Shown piece by piece: positions 29,484 to 42,300 of a stretch of 64,000 nt of DNA. The notes under the pieces are model-generated. The model saw nothing but the letters and a program-made list of their open reading frames with translations. It made no database searches and was not told the DNA's origin. Every line of letters begins with the position of its first letter. Position 1 is the stretch's first letter. Source of the DNA: Xiphophorus maculatus (lineage: Eukaryota; Chordata; Actinopteri; Cyprinodontiformes; Poeciliidae); contig NC_036456.1 in the NCBI RefSeq assembly GCF_002775205.1, positions 23,821,968-23,885,967 of the forward strand. The letters run 5' to 3'. Position numbers and translations under genes: made by a program.

Positions 29484-30250
29484 GGTGATTTTAACTAAGA
29501 TAAATGCTTTTAGTCATAAAAATATCATTTAAATAGTAGAAATACATGGCTGTGGAGCACATAGAAAACGTTTGAAATCCTTTTTATAACTTTAAACACT
29601 ACAGGAGCCAGAAAAAACCTCCTACCTGCAGATACTTACCATTAGAGAACTATTCTCTGAACAGTTCATTTAGTTCAATTCATGTATCATTTAAACCAGC
29701 AAATGGTAGCATCGGAAAAAGGAAATGAAAGGCTTTATTTTGCACAATCAATTAACAGTTCAGTTAAAGTGAATTAATTGCAAATGTTGTATTTACTGAC
29801 ATAATTGCAAAAAGAGAATAAAGGGGAAGGAATGATGAGAAGGATCTTTGAAGCAGTGATCAAATCCCATGATGGCGTTAAAATTGAAGGTCGATCCAGT
29901 CCTGCTACTGGTCAGGAAAAACAGTGAAAAAAAAGAGAAATTGTCAAGTCCAGAGGAAACAAAGTAATAAAACTATCAACAGTCCATCAATGTGTAATCG
30001 TTTCCGTTAATCTCAGATGTCTAAATCTCTCGAAACATACAGACTCCCTCCATCTCCAGCTAAGTAACAGTATAAACTATCCAGGCTCATTCAGGTCCTT
30101 TAATATCCACCTGGCAATAAAAGATAAAATAAAATAGAAATACTGGAATGGATTTATTCATGTTTTTATCCAAAAATGCTAGATGAAAAAACAACACAGA
30201 AAACATCCCTGTGGTGTCGTCAAAAGTTCAAAAATCTGTTAAACTCCTCA
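29484..30250 (-). other. 3' UTR region of the SH3D19-like gene
   Basis: There is no coding sequence. On the - strand a poly(A) signal AATAAA lies at 29734-29739, about 510 bases past the stop codon at 30251-30253, so most of 29720-30250 is probably 3' untranslated. The end site itself is not determinable from sequence alone. Confidence 0.5.
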
Positions 30251-30358
30251 TCAGAGGAATGAAATGTAGTTTTTAGGCACAATCCCACGTTTTCCGCCTA
30301 CAACTCCCAGAATCCACTGCTCATCAACCGGCTCCACCTGTGTTAGGATGTCACCGAC
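30251..30358 (-). CDS. sh3d19: SH3D19-like exon 17 (end of last SH3, stop)
   Basis: Encodes VGDILTQVEPVDEQWILG to PKNYISFL and a TGA stop. It is the second half of the C-terminal SH3 domain, with the WILG tryptophan and the GIVPKNY strand of the ligand groove. The acceptor reads TTCTGCAG. Confidence 0.88.
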   Translation of the reverse strand, partial: VGDILTQVEPVDEQWILGVVGGKRGIVPKNYISFL

Positions 30359-33300
30359 CTGCAGAAGACGAAACAAAATAAAACTTTCAAAATGATTTCA
30401 GCAGAGGATTTAATCCAAGGAAAACAGTAATTTCAAATCGCACACCTTCAGTGTGAGCTCATCCTCGCTCTCTGCTGTGAAATCAAACACAGCTTTAGCC
30501 GTTCCTTTAGCTGCAGACTGCTGGCCTGTGATTGGCTGAGCTGATGAGAAAAAAATAAAATAGATAAAAAACAGAAGTCGCCTTTTTAAAAAGTTAACAA
30601 AAACAAAGTTTTCTCAATGAAATATCAGATTAACACCTTAAAGCTTCACAAATTGAGCTTAAAATGTATCAGTAAACTCATCTTATTCTTTTATTTTTAT
30701 TTTTCTCCGTTGTCTAAAGCTCTTATAATTGCTTAAACAGCTTTATAAATGAGTGTATTCTCGTACCCTGACTGGGTTGTGTGAAAGCAGCAGGAAAAAG
30801 TCCCTCCCTCCCATCCAGTCGTCCTCTCCTCCACTCTGCATCGACATGCTCCGTCACTTGAATCAGCGCCCCCTTCTGGAAGGACAAGTCATCTGCAGTC
30901 TGACCCGGGAAGTCGAACAGAGCCATCACCCACTCGTCTGTCTGTTTACACAAACGACTCAGTTTTAGAGCGTTTATAATTTCATAAACTGACTAAAATC
31001 AGTGCTGCGTTTAAGGAGAAAATTTATAAGACTTTATTATGAATAATATAGTTTTAATGATGTACATAGAAAGTATAGCTAAACACACTCACCTTTAATT
31101 CTGATGGTTGTTTTAGTGTTGCTGAGGAAAAATATGCAAATAAAATTAAAAAAGGTTGTTTTTAAAGACAAAGCAATGTATTAAAAACTTTAAAAAAAAA
31201 TGAAAGCAGAGAGAAAATAACATGAAGCTTAGAACAAATCATATTTATTCAATTAGACGCTTATATAACCTGTTCAAAAACTTGAAGTTAGATTAGCAGA
31301 CAGTGAATACAAATAGAAACAATTCTCTGTTATTGTGCCAAAAGAATTACATTTAATAACTTTTACAGTTTCTACACTCTGAGGCTTTAGTTACATCAAG
31401 AATGTTGTAATTTTCTATATTAACATGTTTCTGTCGGGTGCTGCATTATTCAGATACTGACCTTAGAAGAAAACACGAAGTCCAAATTGATGATTGCTAG
31501 CTGCTCTCTCTCTCTCTGCTACTTATCTAATCCTGACCGCTCAATCACAAAAGTACACAAGCATTACAAGAGCTTATTTATCAGCTGTTTCTCACAATCT
31601 GAAATGTTTTTATTTCCTTCAAGTCATAGAATTTAAAATATGATTTTTGTGTAGTGATATTTTGTTGCCAGTTTTGATCACATACCAAAACACATTTCCT
31701 TTCTCTTACAACTGAGAAAAAGCAGACAGAGAAAAAACTACAGAAAAACTTTCTAGTGCTGTCATGGTTGTCTTGTCTTCTTTAAATAGAATTAAGGCCC
31801 ATCTCTTAAGACTATCCTAACAATTGATGTATCTTAAGGGAAAATTTTGACAAAAATCGGCATTAAAACTTGCTGTGTGAGCTACGATTAACTCAGGTGA
31901 GTGTAAACATTCATTCCAGCGATTAAAGTGTTTAACATTGACGTAAAACTAAAAGAGTAAAAGCTTTCTTTGTCTCACCAGAGCTTTCCGTTTCTCCGGT
32001 CTCTGCTGCCTCCTGTTTAGAAGTTTCTCCCGGTGTCGGCTCTGGAAGGGGCTCCACCACCTCCATGAAGTTGAGTGGGAATATTCCCGTTCGGCCGTGG
32101 ATCTGGCCCCTGCCCCACTCCTCGCCAACCAGCTCCAGGAGGCCGATGACGTCGCCCTGAGAGAAGGTGAGCTCGTCGTCATCCTCTCCCTCGTAGTCAA
32201 ACAGAGCAACGCATCGCGGGCCGCTGCAGAGACAGACAGCACGTCTGGTGTTTTACTGCTTTCAGCTTCGATTCGTCATTTTGTGAGCATCGTTTCTCTC
32301 TGACCTGACAGCAGGAGGGTCTGGCTGCTCTTTGAGCTCAGCAGGCTGGACAGGCAGAATGGACTGAAGAAAAACAAAGAAAAAACATTTAAAACACGAC
32401 ACAGCACCGACTGAACATTCTCATTAAATCCAGTTAGTTCTGCTTATTACGCTTTAATTTCCATGTCAATGTCAACTTATTTATATAGCACATTAAAACA
32501 ACAGATGTCGACAAAAGTATTGCACAATTCACCAATAAGAACAAGAAAAATACATTTAAAAGTAATGTTTAAAAAGTTTATTATTATAAAAGAAACTTAA
32601 ACTCTGTTTGAATCAAACAGCAAAGAATAAAAATGGGTTTTAAATGTAAATATCATGTAAATATGATGGACTCCCTGGTGGTTTGGTTAAAAAAACTTCT
32701 GATTTAAAATGCCAGTATTACATGGTTTTCCATCTATCATTTATTTTTTAAATGTAGTGGAATATTTTCTAGAATCTGCTTTTCTTCATATTAAGAAAGC
32801 AGCAAAACTCTTTTGTCTCCACATGTGTTTGGTCTCATTTGTTGTCTGTGTGAATACGTAAATAAAACCCCGACAAGTATCAGTGAGCAGAAAAGACACA
32901 AATATTTTAGACTATCCAGAGGTGGGTAGAGTACCCAAAAACTCAAGTAAGAGTATCACCACTTCATCAGTGAAGTAGTGATGAAGAGGCCTGTTCTTTA
33001 CACAAGAACAAGTAAAAAGAAGCCATGGAAGAAAATACTCAAGTAAGAGCAAAACATCTGAGTACTGAGTAACTGATCAAATTATAATTTTATATTTAAA
33101 AATTACATAAATATAAAGTTAAGTGGAAGTTTTGGTATTTCAAAATGGCTATAATTTATACAAGTACCAAAAAATAAAATCAGGCAAAAGAAAATTTTTC
33201 CAAATCAGTTTCTTTAAAGTTTCATAAGTTTTTTATTTAACAAAAACTGCAGGTGTGTGTCTGTGTCTGGTGAATTTTTGGTTAAAACATGTTTTGTTTT

Positions 33301-36300
33301 TCATCCAGTGGGTAGAAAATCCAGAAATTTTACTCAAGTAAGAGCAGAAATACTTTATAATAAAATTACGCAAATGAAAGTAAAAAGTACAGCATAGTAC
33401 AAATGCTTCTAAAAGGTTTTTTTTCTTCAAAAAAGTTAGTCTGCCACCTAGTGGTGTAACTTATACAACGTAGGTTCTTTAAGGAGTGAATGATGATTTA
33501 ACTGGAAATACATTTCTTTATATTTAAACTCATCCTCTTGAGTTGATGTTGTAAAAATATGAACACTGATTCTCAGGTGGCTTTTTGTTAAAATATAAAA
33601 AATAAAAACCAATATACGTAAATGGATGACCCTAGATCTCTTTCTGCTTCAAGTCAACGTGTCAATCTGTTATTTTTCAGCTCAAAAGCTACGTCCAGAA
33701 GCTGTGCTGGGTTTTCACCATCCGACAGATGAAGGTTTGTTGAAACTGTCTAAAAACTTTAAATATTTAATCATTAAGATTCCAGGAATTACACTTTTTA
33801 AAAGGAATAAATAAAATCCGTCTGGTCGGTACCTGGAAGTCTGACTGGTTGAGGTCTTCTATGGCTGTTTTTGACTCGCCGTCCTGATGTTGGACCGTCT
33901 CTGGCTGGGTGTCCAGGTCCAGGAGACACTGAGACGGGCTGATGTCGGCTGTAACGCTGCTCTGATCCGTCCCTTCACCTGCCTGCTGCGAATCAGCAGG
34001 AGCAGGTTTTGGATTGTCCAGAACAATCAGGACTTCCTCTTTCTGAAAAACAAATTTAAATGACTACAACACTCTGTGTTTTATTATGATTTGATGTGTG
34101 TTTGTGAGAGAGTACCACGTAGCTGTTGTACAGAGGGTGTCCAGGTTTGGGACGAGGCGGCAGAGGCGGTCCTTTCTTCGACACCCTCTGAGTCTGCATC
34201 TGATTGGCTGATGAAAACTGCTCAGCAGGTACAGCTTTGGCAGCAGCGATCTGATTGGTTGAGGAGTTTATTGCAGGGGGAGGCGGTCTGCTGGGTGCGG
34301 ATTTGATTGGTGGAGGACGTAGAGGGAGGAGCTTAACACTTGGTGGACTTGGAAGAGAAAAGGAAAAAGACAAAATATGAATGAAACAGTCTGAACTTAT
34401 GATTATGTATCTTTACTCCTCTAGGACAAAAAGATTACTTTAAAAAACATTATACAAACACAGTTTATACAGTTAATATGACACAGATACTACAATGCAT
34501 TGTTTAACAGGGCAGGAAAACCAGTTGGTAGTTTGGATTCAACAGAGAGCAAACAGACAGTAAGATTACACATGTTCTCTGAAGATGGAGTGAAGAAGCC
34601 ACACAGTGCTGCAACAGACGGTTATTTTACTTATTGATTAATCTTAATTCTGAGGATTAATCAATGTTTTTTATACAGTGTTATAAATACATTAAAAGAA
34701 GAAAATAAACATTTTAGTGCCTGAAATAGAAACTTTCTACATAAATAACCTTAACAAAATGTCATCTCCATCCACAAAAACAGAATAAGGCTTTTAATCA
34801 AAGTGTTTAGGCCCAACTATTCAGTCTTTCCTTACCGCTGAGGGAGAGTCGGCCCAGAAGACACTGAGTTAGCAGGGATGCTAGCTTCAGCTTTGGCCTG
34901 GGGAACGGAGGCTTTCCTCATGGCGGGGGCCGGAGCCGGAGTCGGGGGTTTGGGCGGTCCTGGAGGCTTGGTGGGTGCAGCAGGACCGACCGCTGCAGGT
35001 TTCAGAGGGACTGGGTTTGGATCTGGACACGCCGGTGGTACTGCAGTTGGTTTGGGGGCCAGACTAGGAGCTGGAGGAGGAAAACAGGTAATTAATTATA
35101 TTTATTCATCATATAAATACTAACCTAAGATGAATAAATCTGGTAAATAAAAAACATAGATCTATAGCTACTTCCATTACAGTTACTGTGGTGATTGTAA
35201 CGTTTTGAGTTTTTTAATTTCTGTGTTGCTACAATAATCTCTGATGGGACATTAGCGCCCTCTATTGGCCTTAGATTCTCATGCAACTGTTGCATGCAGT
35301 TTATACAGATCCATCAACAATTCAGAATATTATTTACTGTGTCACTAGGTGAAACTCTTTATATAGATTATTTAAACAGATTGGTGTTTTTCAGCCTTTA
35401 TTTCTGTCAATTATAATGGTTTTCTGCTAATAACTAATGAAAACCTAACATTTAACCAAAGCATGAGAAATAATCAAAAATAGGTTCTGAAGTTGACAGG
35501 AACTAAAACTAAAGACCAGATTATTAGTTGCTAGTTGTGTGTTGCTGGACGCCATTTTGCTTTAATTCTTTGTGGCACAGCTTCATAGAAAATTCCTGGG
35601 ATTTGTCTCTGTGACAGGATGACATAGTTTCTGCAGATTTGTTGGCTGAACTTTCCTGATGTGACTCTTTAGTCATCCTGCTAAATCCCAAAGGTGTTCT
35701 ATTATTGGTTTGAGATCTTGAGACTGTGGAGGTCATCGGAGCACAGTGACCTCTCAGTTTCAAAACACTTTGTTTTGAAACAACAAAGTTTGAAAAACTT
35801 TGTTGTTTGAGTACACTCAGAAGAGTGCACTCCTCTGCTGATAGTGCACTGTCAGAAGAGGAGTGCCCTGTGGTCATTAAGGGAAGAAAATGGTCAGCAA
35901 CAACGCTGAAAAGCTTTGTTGTTTAAAAGGTGAGTGTTGGAGCCTATTAAGTATTTGATGAATTAATAATTAGCTAAATGATAAATGTTATTATTGATCC
36001 AAAATGATGCTAATGATTACAGAAGAAAAGACAGCAGCTTTGGTTGCTCTGATTGTTTGCTGTGAAAAAGTGAAACGGTTTTTCTATCACTAAATTAAAT
36101 TTTGTATGAAGAAAAACTGGAGAATATTTATGTTATTATTATAAATAAAGTTAAAGGATCTATTTGAAACCAGCGAGTTCTCCTATCTCGTTTTCTGAAA
36201 CTCTGACATGTTTACAAAAAATGGTTTTGTTTATATTAGACGCAAGATGTGAATGTGTTGTTTTCAGCGGATGGCCTTGTCTGAATCTGTATACTCCAGT

Positions 36301-39300
36301 CAACGATTAATCGATTGCTAAGCTAGTTGATGATTATTTTTTAAATTCAATTAGTCGTGATTAATCACGATTAATAATTTCAGCCCTATTAATAAAGGTT
36401 TATTCGAGCCAAATGTTGACTTTCTGTCATCAAATCAGAGCACACTGAAGGCAACTTTTATGTTTAGCTTGACTTTGTTAAATGTCAAACCAAACATAAA
36501 AGTTGCCTCTGATTTGATGATAGAAAGGCAACATTTGGCTCAAATCACTACTTATTAATAGAATGTCATGTTTTCCAGGATGAAAATATAGAGATTGGAC
36601 ACATAAGAAGAACTGATTCGGTTTTATTTCTACGAGGTATCAACAAAAAGCCCCCAAACTTCTGCATCTATTGGTTGACTGGTAACTTAAAGAGGCAATA
36701 AAACTGCTGAAGACTCAGCCAGCAACACACACCAAGACGTCTACACACTTCAAGCACACAACAACAGTGGGGGCTTGTTTCTTCTCACACAATCATCCCA
36801 TTTTCCTCCCACAAAGTTTGTATTGCATCACACAGGCCTCCCTCTTTGAGCCGGACCCAAGCACATAGTCACATACAAACACTTAGCACATAAAACCTCT
36901 CCACATGTTTGCATGTTTCTGCCACAAAACAAATGAGCTGCATTTGTGTCTCTAAGCTCTCAAACGCCCCATTGTGCCGCAGCTACATCCAGATCAGAGT
37001 CTTAGAAACTCGGACACACAGCAGGGCCTGTAGTCTTACCGCTGGCTCTGCGAGGGGAAGTTGGTGCTGCCGGTTTGACGGTGGAACGGATACTTCCTCC
37101 TTTCACTGAAAAAGGAAATAAACACAACATGGAAAATCATTCAAAGTGTAACTAATCCCCAAAACAACTGTTGTTTTTGTTGCTATATATTAGCTGTTCA
37201 CTAGGTTTTATAGAACCATATAAAAAGTATCTTTTAGTTATCTCTTTGTAAAATAGGGAAATAAAACCATTAAATAACCTAAATATTACATAATATTTAG
37301 ATTATTTATGTAACCTAAATAAATATCTAAATAAACAACATATTTAAAATGTTTATAAGATAAATTAACTTTAAATGTGTAATTTTAAGTTAAAATCAAA
37401 CATTTTGCGAATTTTTCATTTTCCAAATAAAAACCACAGAAATCAGAGCTAGCTTTCACAGTTACAACAGTTTGCCAGAAAACCTTTAGGTACAGAAATT
37501 TATAATCAATAACTTATTTTATTTTATTAATATTATTATTTTAAATATAATAAAGTGACTTTGCATTTGTCTCCTGTGGATAATATTAATTAAGCAGCAT
37601 CAAGTTCAAACAGCAGCTGGGAGGGAAGAAACACCGTCACAAAAAGAAATCAGTGACTCCATATTCGGTAATGCCTCTTCACCTGCCTCTGTTTGGTCTC
37701 CATGGCAACCAGCTGCTGTACTGCTTGATAGGGGGCAGCGGCAGTTTGTACTACTTTCCTCACTGCTCTGTCCTAACTCAGATATCAACCACAGCATCAG
37801 GAAGTAAGGATTCACCAGACGAAGGTCTCTGCAGACCACACACATCCTGGACACAAACTGCTTAAACTTTTACCTTTAAGTTAGTGCTACAGACCGCCAT
37901 TTGTGGAAGAAAATAAATAGTTTGTTGCCACAGAGATGGTTTCTTCCCCCAGGTTGTCTCTTTGATGAACAACTTAAAGCAAGCCAACTTTCTGTTGTGC
38001 AACATTTTTAAAAAATGACATCTAAAACAAAACAAAGATGACTCCCAGCAATCCATAAAGACTGCTAACTGGAAATATTAACGTTTCTTATTCAGCTAAA
38101 GTGACGAGAGAGAAAGAGAAATAGGCCGAACCAGCATTTATCAGCAACAATAAGGTACACAGCTCGCCGTAGACTGTCCACCACACCACTCTGTGCAACC
38201 TCACTAGTAAAGTTTGGTTAAACTTTATTGTCCTTGAAGGGCAAGTTGCTGCACATTCAGCAGGCCCACACAAAAAAAACTAACAACCTCATTAACAATC
38301 TTTAAGCATACACAAGACAAAGTCTGCTTCCAGACTGTGTCTGTATTTCGGTTCTACAGAGCCTGATTCTATCATCTTGACAGTTCAAACTTGACCCGTA
38401 GTGTCGTAGCTTTCGTCAGTGATGTGACACTATAGAGGTCAATAAGATTGTCAAGAGGAATGCCAGAGATTTTACTGCATTCTTTAATAATGTCCTGCAA
38501 ACTGTTTATAATTCCTGACTGTTGAGTTCGCCAAAACAAGCCCGCCATTATCACCCATAGATAAATAAAGGTTCTTGTCTGGACTAAAACCAGGAGAAAC
38601 AAAAACAACATTGTAGAGCATGAAGTCAGCAATAAAATTAGTTTCCCTTGAATTAGGAAGACAGAAAACATTTATACATTTAGCCATTCTTTTTTTTACC
38701 CCTCCAGGGGGTCTTTTTTGTGGGCTCTAGTGTCCCTTACATGACAGTGGGCTGACAGGAAACAGGGAAGGACAGGGGGGAAGACATGCGTCAAATGTCG
38801 TCGGGTCCGGGAGTCGAACCCGTGACGGCCGCATCGAGGACTCAAGGCCTCCAAATATGGGTCGCGCTACGCCCTACGCCACGCCCCACATTTAGCCATT
38901 CTAATATAGAATATGGATAAATATTTTTACTTTATGGTTTTAGTTCAGGTTTATCTTGCAGTTCAATAAATGGTCCATACAGGATTTCACTACTGAACAG
39001 CAGAAGTGCAATAACTGCAGAAACGTTAAAGAAACATAAGTAAAGCAGAGTAGATTATTATGCAAATACCAGAAGGGATGTAAACACATATTGTCTTTGT
39101 TGGGAGCTGTAATAGTTATTGAGTCTGTGAGGAAGGATATACGATGACGCCTCTATGTGAACCTAGGGTGCAGCAATCTGTCACTGCGGTATGATGGTAA
39201 ATGTGGCTTTTTGATACTAGCCACATCAATCGAGGACTAAAATTTGACATCAAGTAACGCTGAGGCAGCAGTGTAGAAAAAGCAAGAAATGTGATGCTAA

Positions 39301-42300
39301 TATGTTAGCATCAATGATACTGGTCATTTTAATATCAATAATTTTGTTTATTTGGCGATTGTTGTAAGATTTGCAATAGAGAAGCTTTATTATTTAGTTT
39401 TATTTGCTCTGCTGACCTTTGATTAAATATCCAGTTTAGAAAGAATACCACAACTTGGAAGACTGATGCTAATTTTATGATTTTAGTTTCTTTTTTAAAC
39501 ACCATTATTGTCTAAAGTTAAGGAAATACATTTTTTAACCACTGTGCATATCAGCACTGTAGCAACTTCAGAGTAAACAGTGGTGATGAAAATGATCTCA
39601 TATGAAGCTCATCTGCATGTCATTGTGGAGTTCAGTCAATAACTTAACTTCCTTATCAGCAGCAGTTGCTAATTCAGGCTATCTGGCAGCGTAAACAGGA
39701 AGAAGGACACTTCCTTCTAGCAAATATTTGGAAAGTAACCAGAGACAATTTAGCAGATATCTGCTAACAGACATGAAGAGTTTCACAACCACATCAAATT
39801 AACCAGGTAAGTTTATAGAGCTCTTCCACAATGGCTGCTGGGCAAAAGGAAGGTCAATACACAAACCTGAAGGGTTAGCTGAAAATATTAGCAGCGTTGC
39901 AGAATCACTGGAATAAGAAAAATGTAATGACCCTCCTGACATGGAGACTAAACAGAAGTTTCAGTGAGAAAACCACAGATTTTCCACTGAGTATCAAAGA
40001 GGGCAAGTATCATCATCGAAACACCTGACTGAGATCCTAATGACTGAGAAAAAATGATTAAAACTGTGTAGTTGTTGATAAAACTAGAAGATATTCTGCT
40101 TTATTTTTCAAGTTTGTTTGTATTTTTAAATGAATGAAGTGTTGAGAAGGCAGAAGAAAATACTAATCTTTGAAAATTGTCAGGTAAAAATAAAAACAAA
40201 CTTTAAAAAAGGCTTAGAAAAAATTAAATAAAGACCATGCAACTAACTTTAATAAAAATTGTAATTGAGTCCCAACACTCAACTGGTTAAAAGTTGTTCA
40301 GAATGGAGATGTAACCCGACTAAAACTCACCAGTTTGGGTCACAGTGTTCTGCGTAGCTTCACCTCCACTCCGCGGCGGCGCGCCCAGGCTAGCTCTGGG
40401 GGCGACCGGAGGCCTCTTTGGAGGTCCTGGGTTTGGGGGGAAGGAGTCGCTGCTGATGGAGGACGTGAGTTTGGGTGGAGGCGGCCTGGGCGCCGGGACT
40501 GGGGCGCTTGATGGTAGCGGTTCTGTAACAGTCTGTGGTTTTGGAGTTATGGCGGGCTTTTCAGGGGTTTGGGAAGGTTTGATGTCTGACACTGGATCAG
40601 ATTTTGATGCTTCTGCAGAAGACGGAGCTTCAGGGTTTGACTCTGCCGTTTCTACGCTGCCTGATTCCACAGCAACGCCTTCGTCTTCCCAGAATACCTT
40701 GCTGGAGGGCTTGGGGGAAGGTGAAAAGCTTTTGGGCTTTGGAGCGATGACAGGTGGGGTCGATTTGGCTGGTTGCCCCTGGAGACGAGGCCGAGGTCGA
40801 GGCTCTGGTCTTTTTGTGACAGTGAAACCCTCAACATTCCCAGTATTGAAGTCTCCACAGCTCTCATCAGCGACCTGCTGCTCGAACGCTTGTATCCTCG
40901 CTCTCAGAGTCGCCATGTCCTCTTCCTCCGCTCCGTCCTCGCTCTCCGATTGGCTGCGCTCGCTGTCGTCGCTGCAGTGATCAGGGAAGCCCCAGTCGTC
41001 GGAGCTGAACGCCTCCAGCAGCTCCTGCAGGTACTTCCCGTTGCTCCCCTCTGGGTTGGTGGAGTCGCCGGCTGCACGCGCCGCTAACGTAGCCAAACCG
41101 TCCTCACGTAGCTTAACCAAAGTCTGAACTTTAACCTCGTCGCTAACTGGCTGGCGAGCTAGCCTAGTGCGTGGGCGTGGCCTGGGGCGCTCCAAGGGCA
41201 CATCTGGGGATGGGTCAGGCAATGCTGAAGGCAACTGCTGGTCACTGAGGAAGTCGGAGCATTGCGTGTGTGTGGAGGTGTGTGTTTGAGGCTCAGGATG
41301 TGCGTTGGTAGCTACGCTGTTCGCCTCAGAAGAGCTAACAGTTGATTGGCTGGAGGTGATGACATCAGCAGCATTCGGAGGTCTGGAAGTGCAGGTGGGG
41401 GGAGGTGGCCGGGGGGGCCTCGCTGATCTTCTATCTAAGAACAGAAAACACTCCTTTTAATAATAAATATTCAAATCTAGAACTCCCTCCAATCAGCTTC
41501 CTGGTTTACCGCGAGTCTCCTGAGGGTCGGCGGCGGGTCCTGGGTCGGTCTGTGTGGCGATGGTGGTTCTACAAACCAAAGGTGAGGAGGAAGAGGCTGG
41601 AGGAGGATGGAGAACCTGCTCCTGTGTTTTCTCTCTGATCACCTCCTCATAGGAAGGAGGCGGCTAAAAAACAAAACAAGGGTTAAAGGTGACCTATAAC
41701 GCTTCCATGAACAGGTTAGGATAGATCTATGGTCTACACAAAACATCTTTATCACAGTTTTACACAAAATCAGCTTAGATAATGAGATTTTATTCTGGTC
41801 AGTTCAGCCTATTTTGAGCTGTTCTAGGGAATCTTGTCACTTCAAATCCAAATAAGCTGCTGCTGGCCACGCCTCCCAACTTAAACGTTTACACTCACAC
41901 GTGAAAATGGCTGCAAACAGATCCAGAATTATACAACCAGACATCCTTGAAAAGCATAACCAACAAGAATGCAGCAAGTGGTTTCTGTATGTTAAGTCAA
42001 CAACTAAATATTTGTCACTTCCAGCAGCCATTGTACAGCACATATGGCGGTAAAACCAGCCAACACACACGCTGGAGCTGTTGGGGTTGCTAGGTAACAG
42101 GTGGGGCTTCTGTAGGGTTACTAGGTCAGGGGCAGTGTCTGAACATTTGTGACGTTACATTTAGAAACTCCACACACAAACCGCATTTAGTCATATTTTG
42201 TAATTTATTGATATTTATTGATACCCTCTTTGACAAACAATGGAGAAAATAATAAAACGAACAATATGAACAATAGGAACAGTTTTGTAGACTCTAAACA

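Larger units (their letters stand above)
37106..40330. other. Intron 7 of the SH3D19-like gene
   Basis: No exon is seen. It contains a LINE fragment (38215-38675) cut by a SINE (38691-38887), otherwise AT-rich sequence. Confidence 0.6.

Noticed and set aside
38800-38887. Possible tRNA gene with B-box GGTTCGACTCC
   Set aside because: It is part of a SINE with target duplication and a terminal A-rich tail.
40345-40980. 211-codon + strand open frame
   Set aside because: It lies exactly opposite exon 7 of the SH3D19-like gene; the proline/arginine-rich coding strand makes the complement open by composition.
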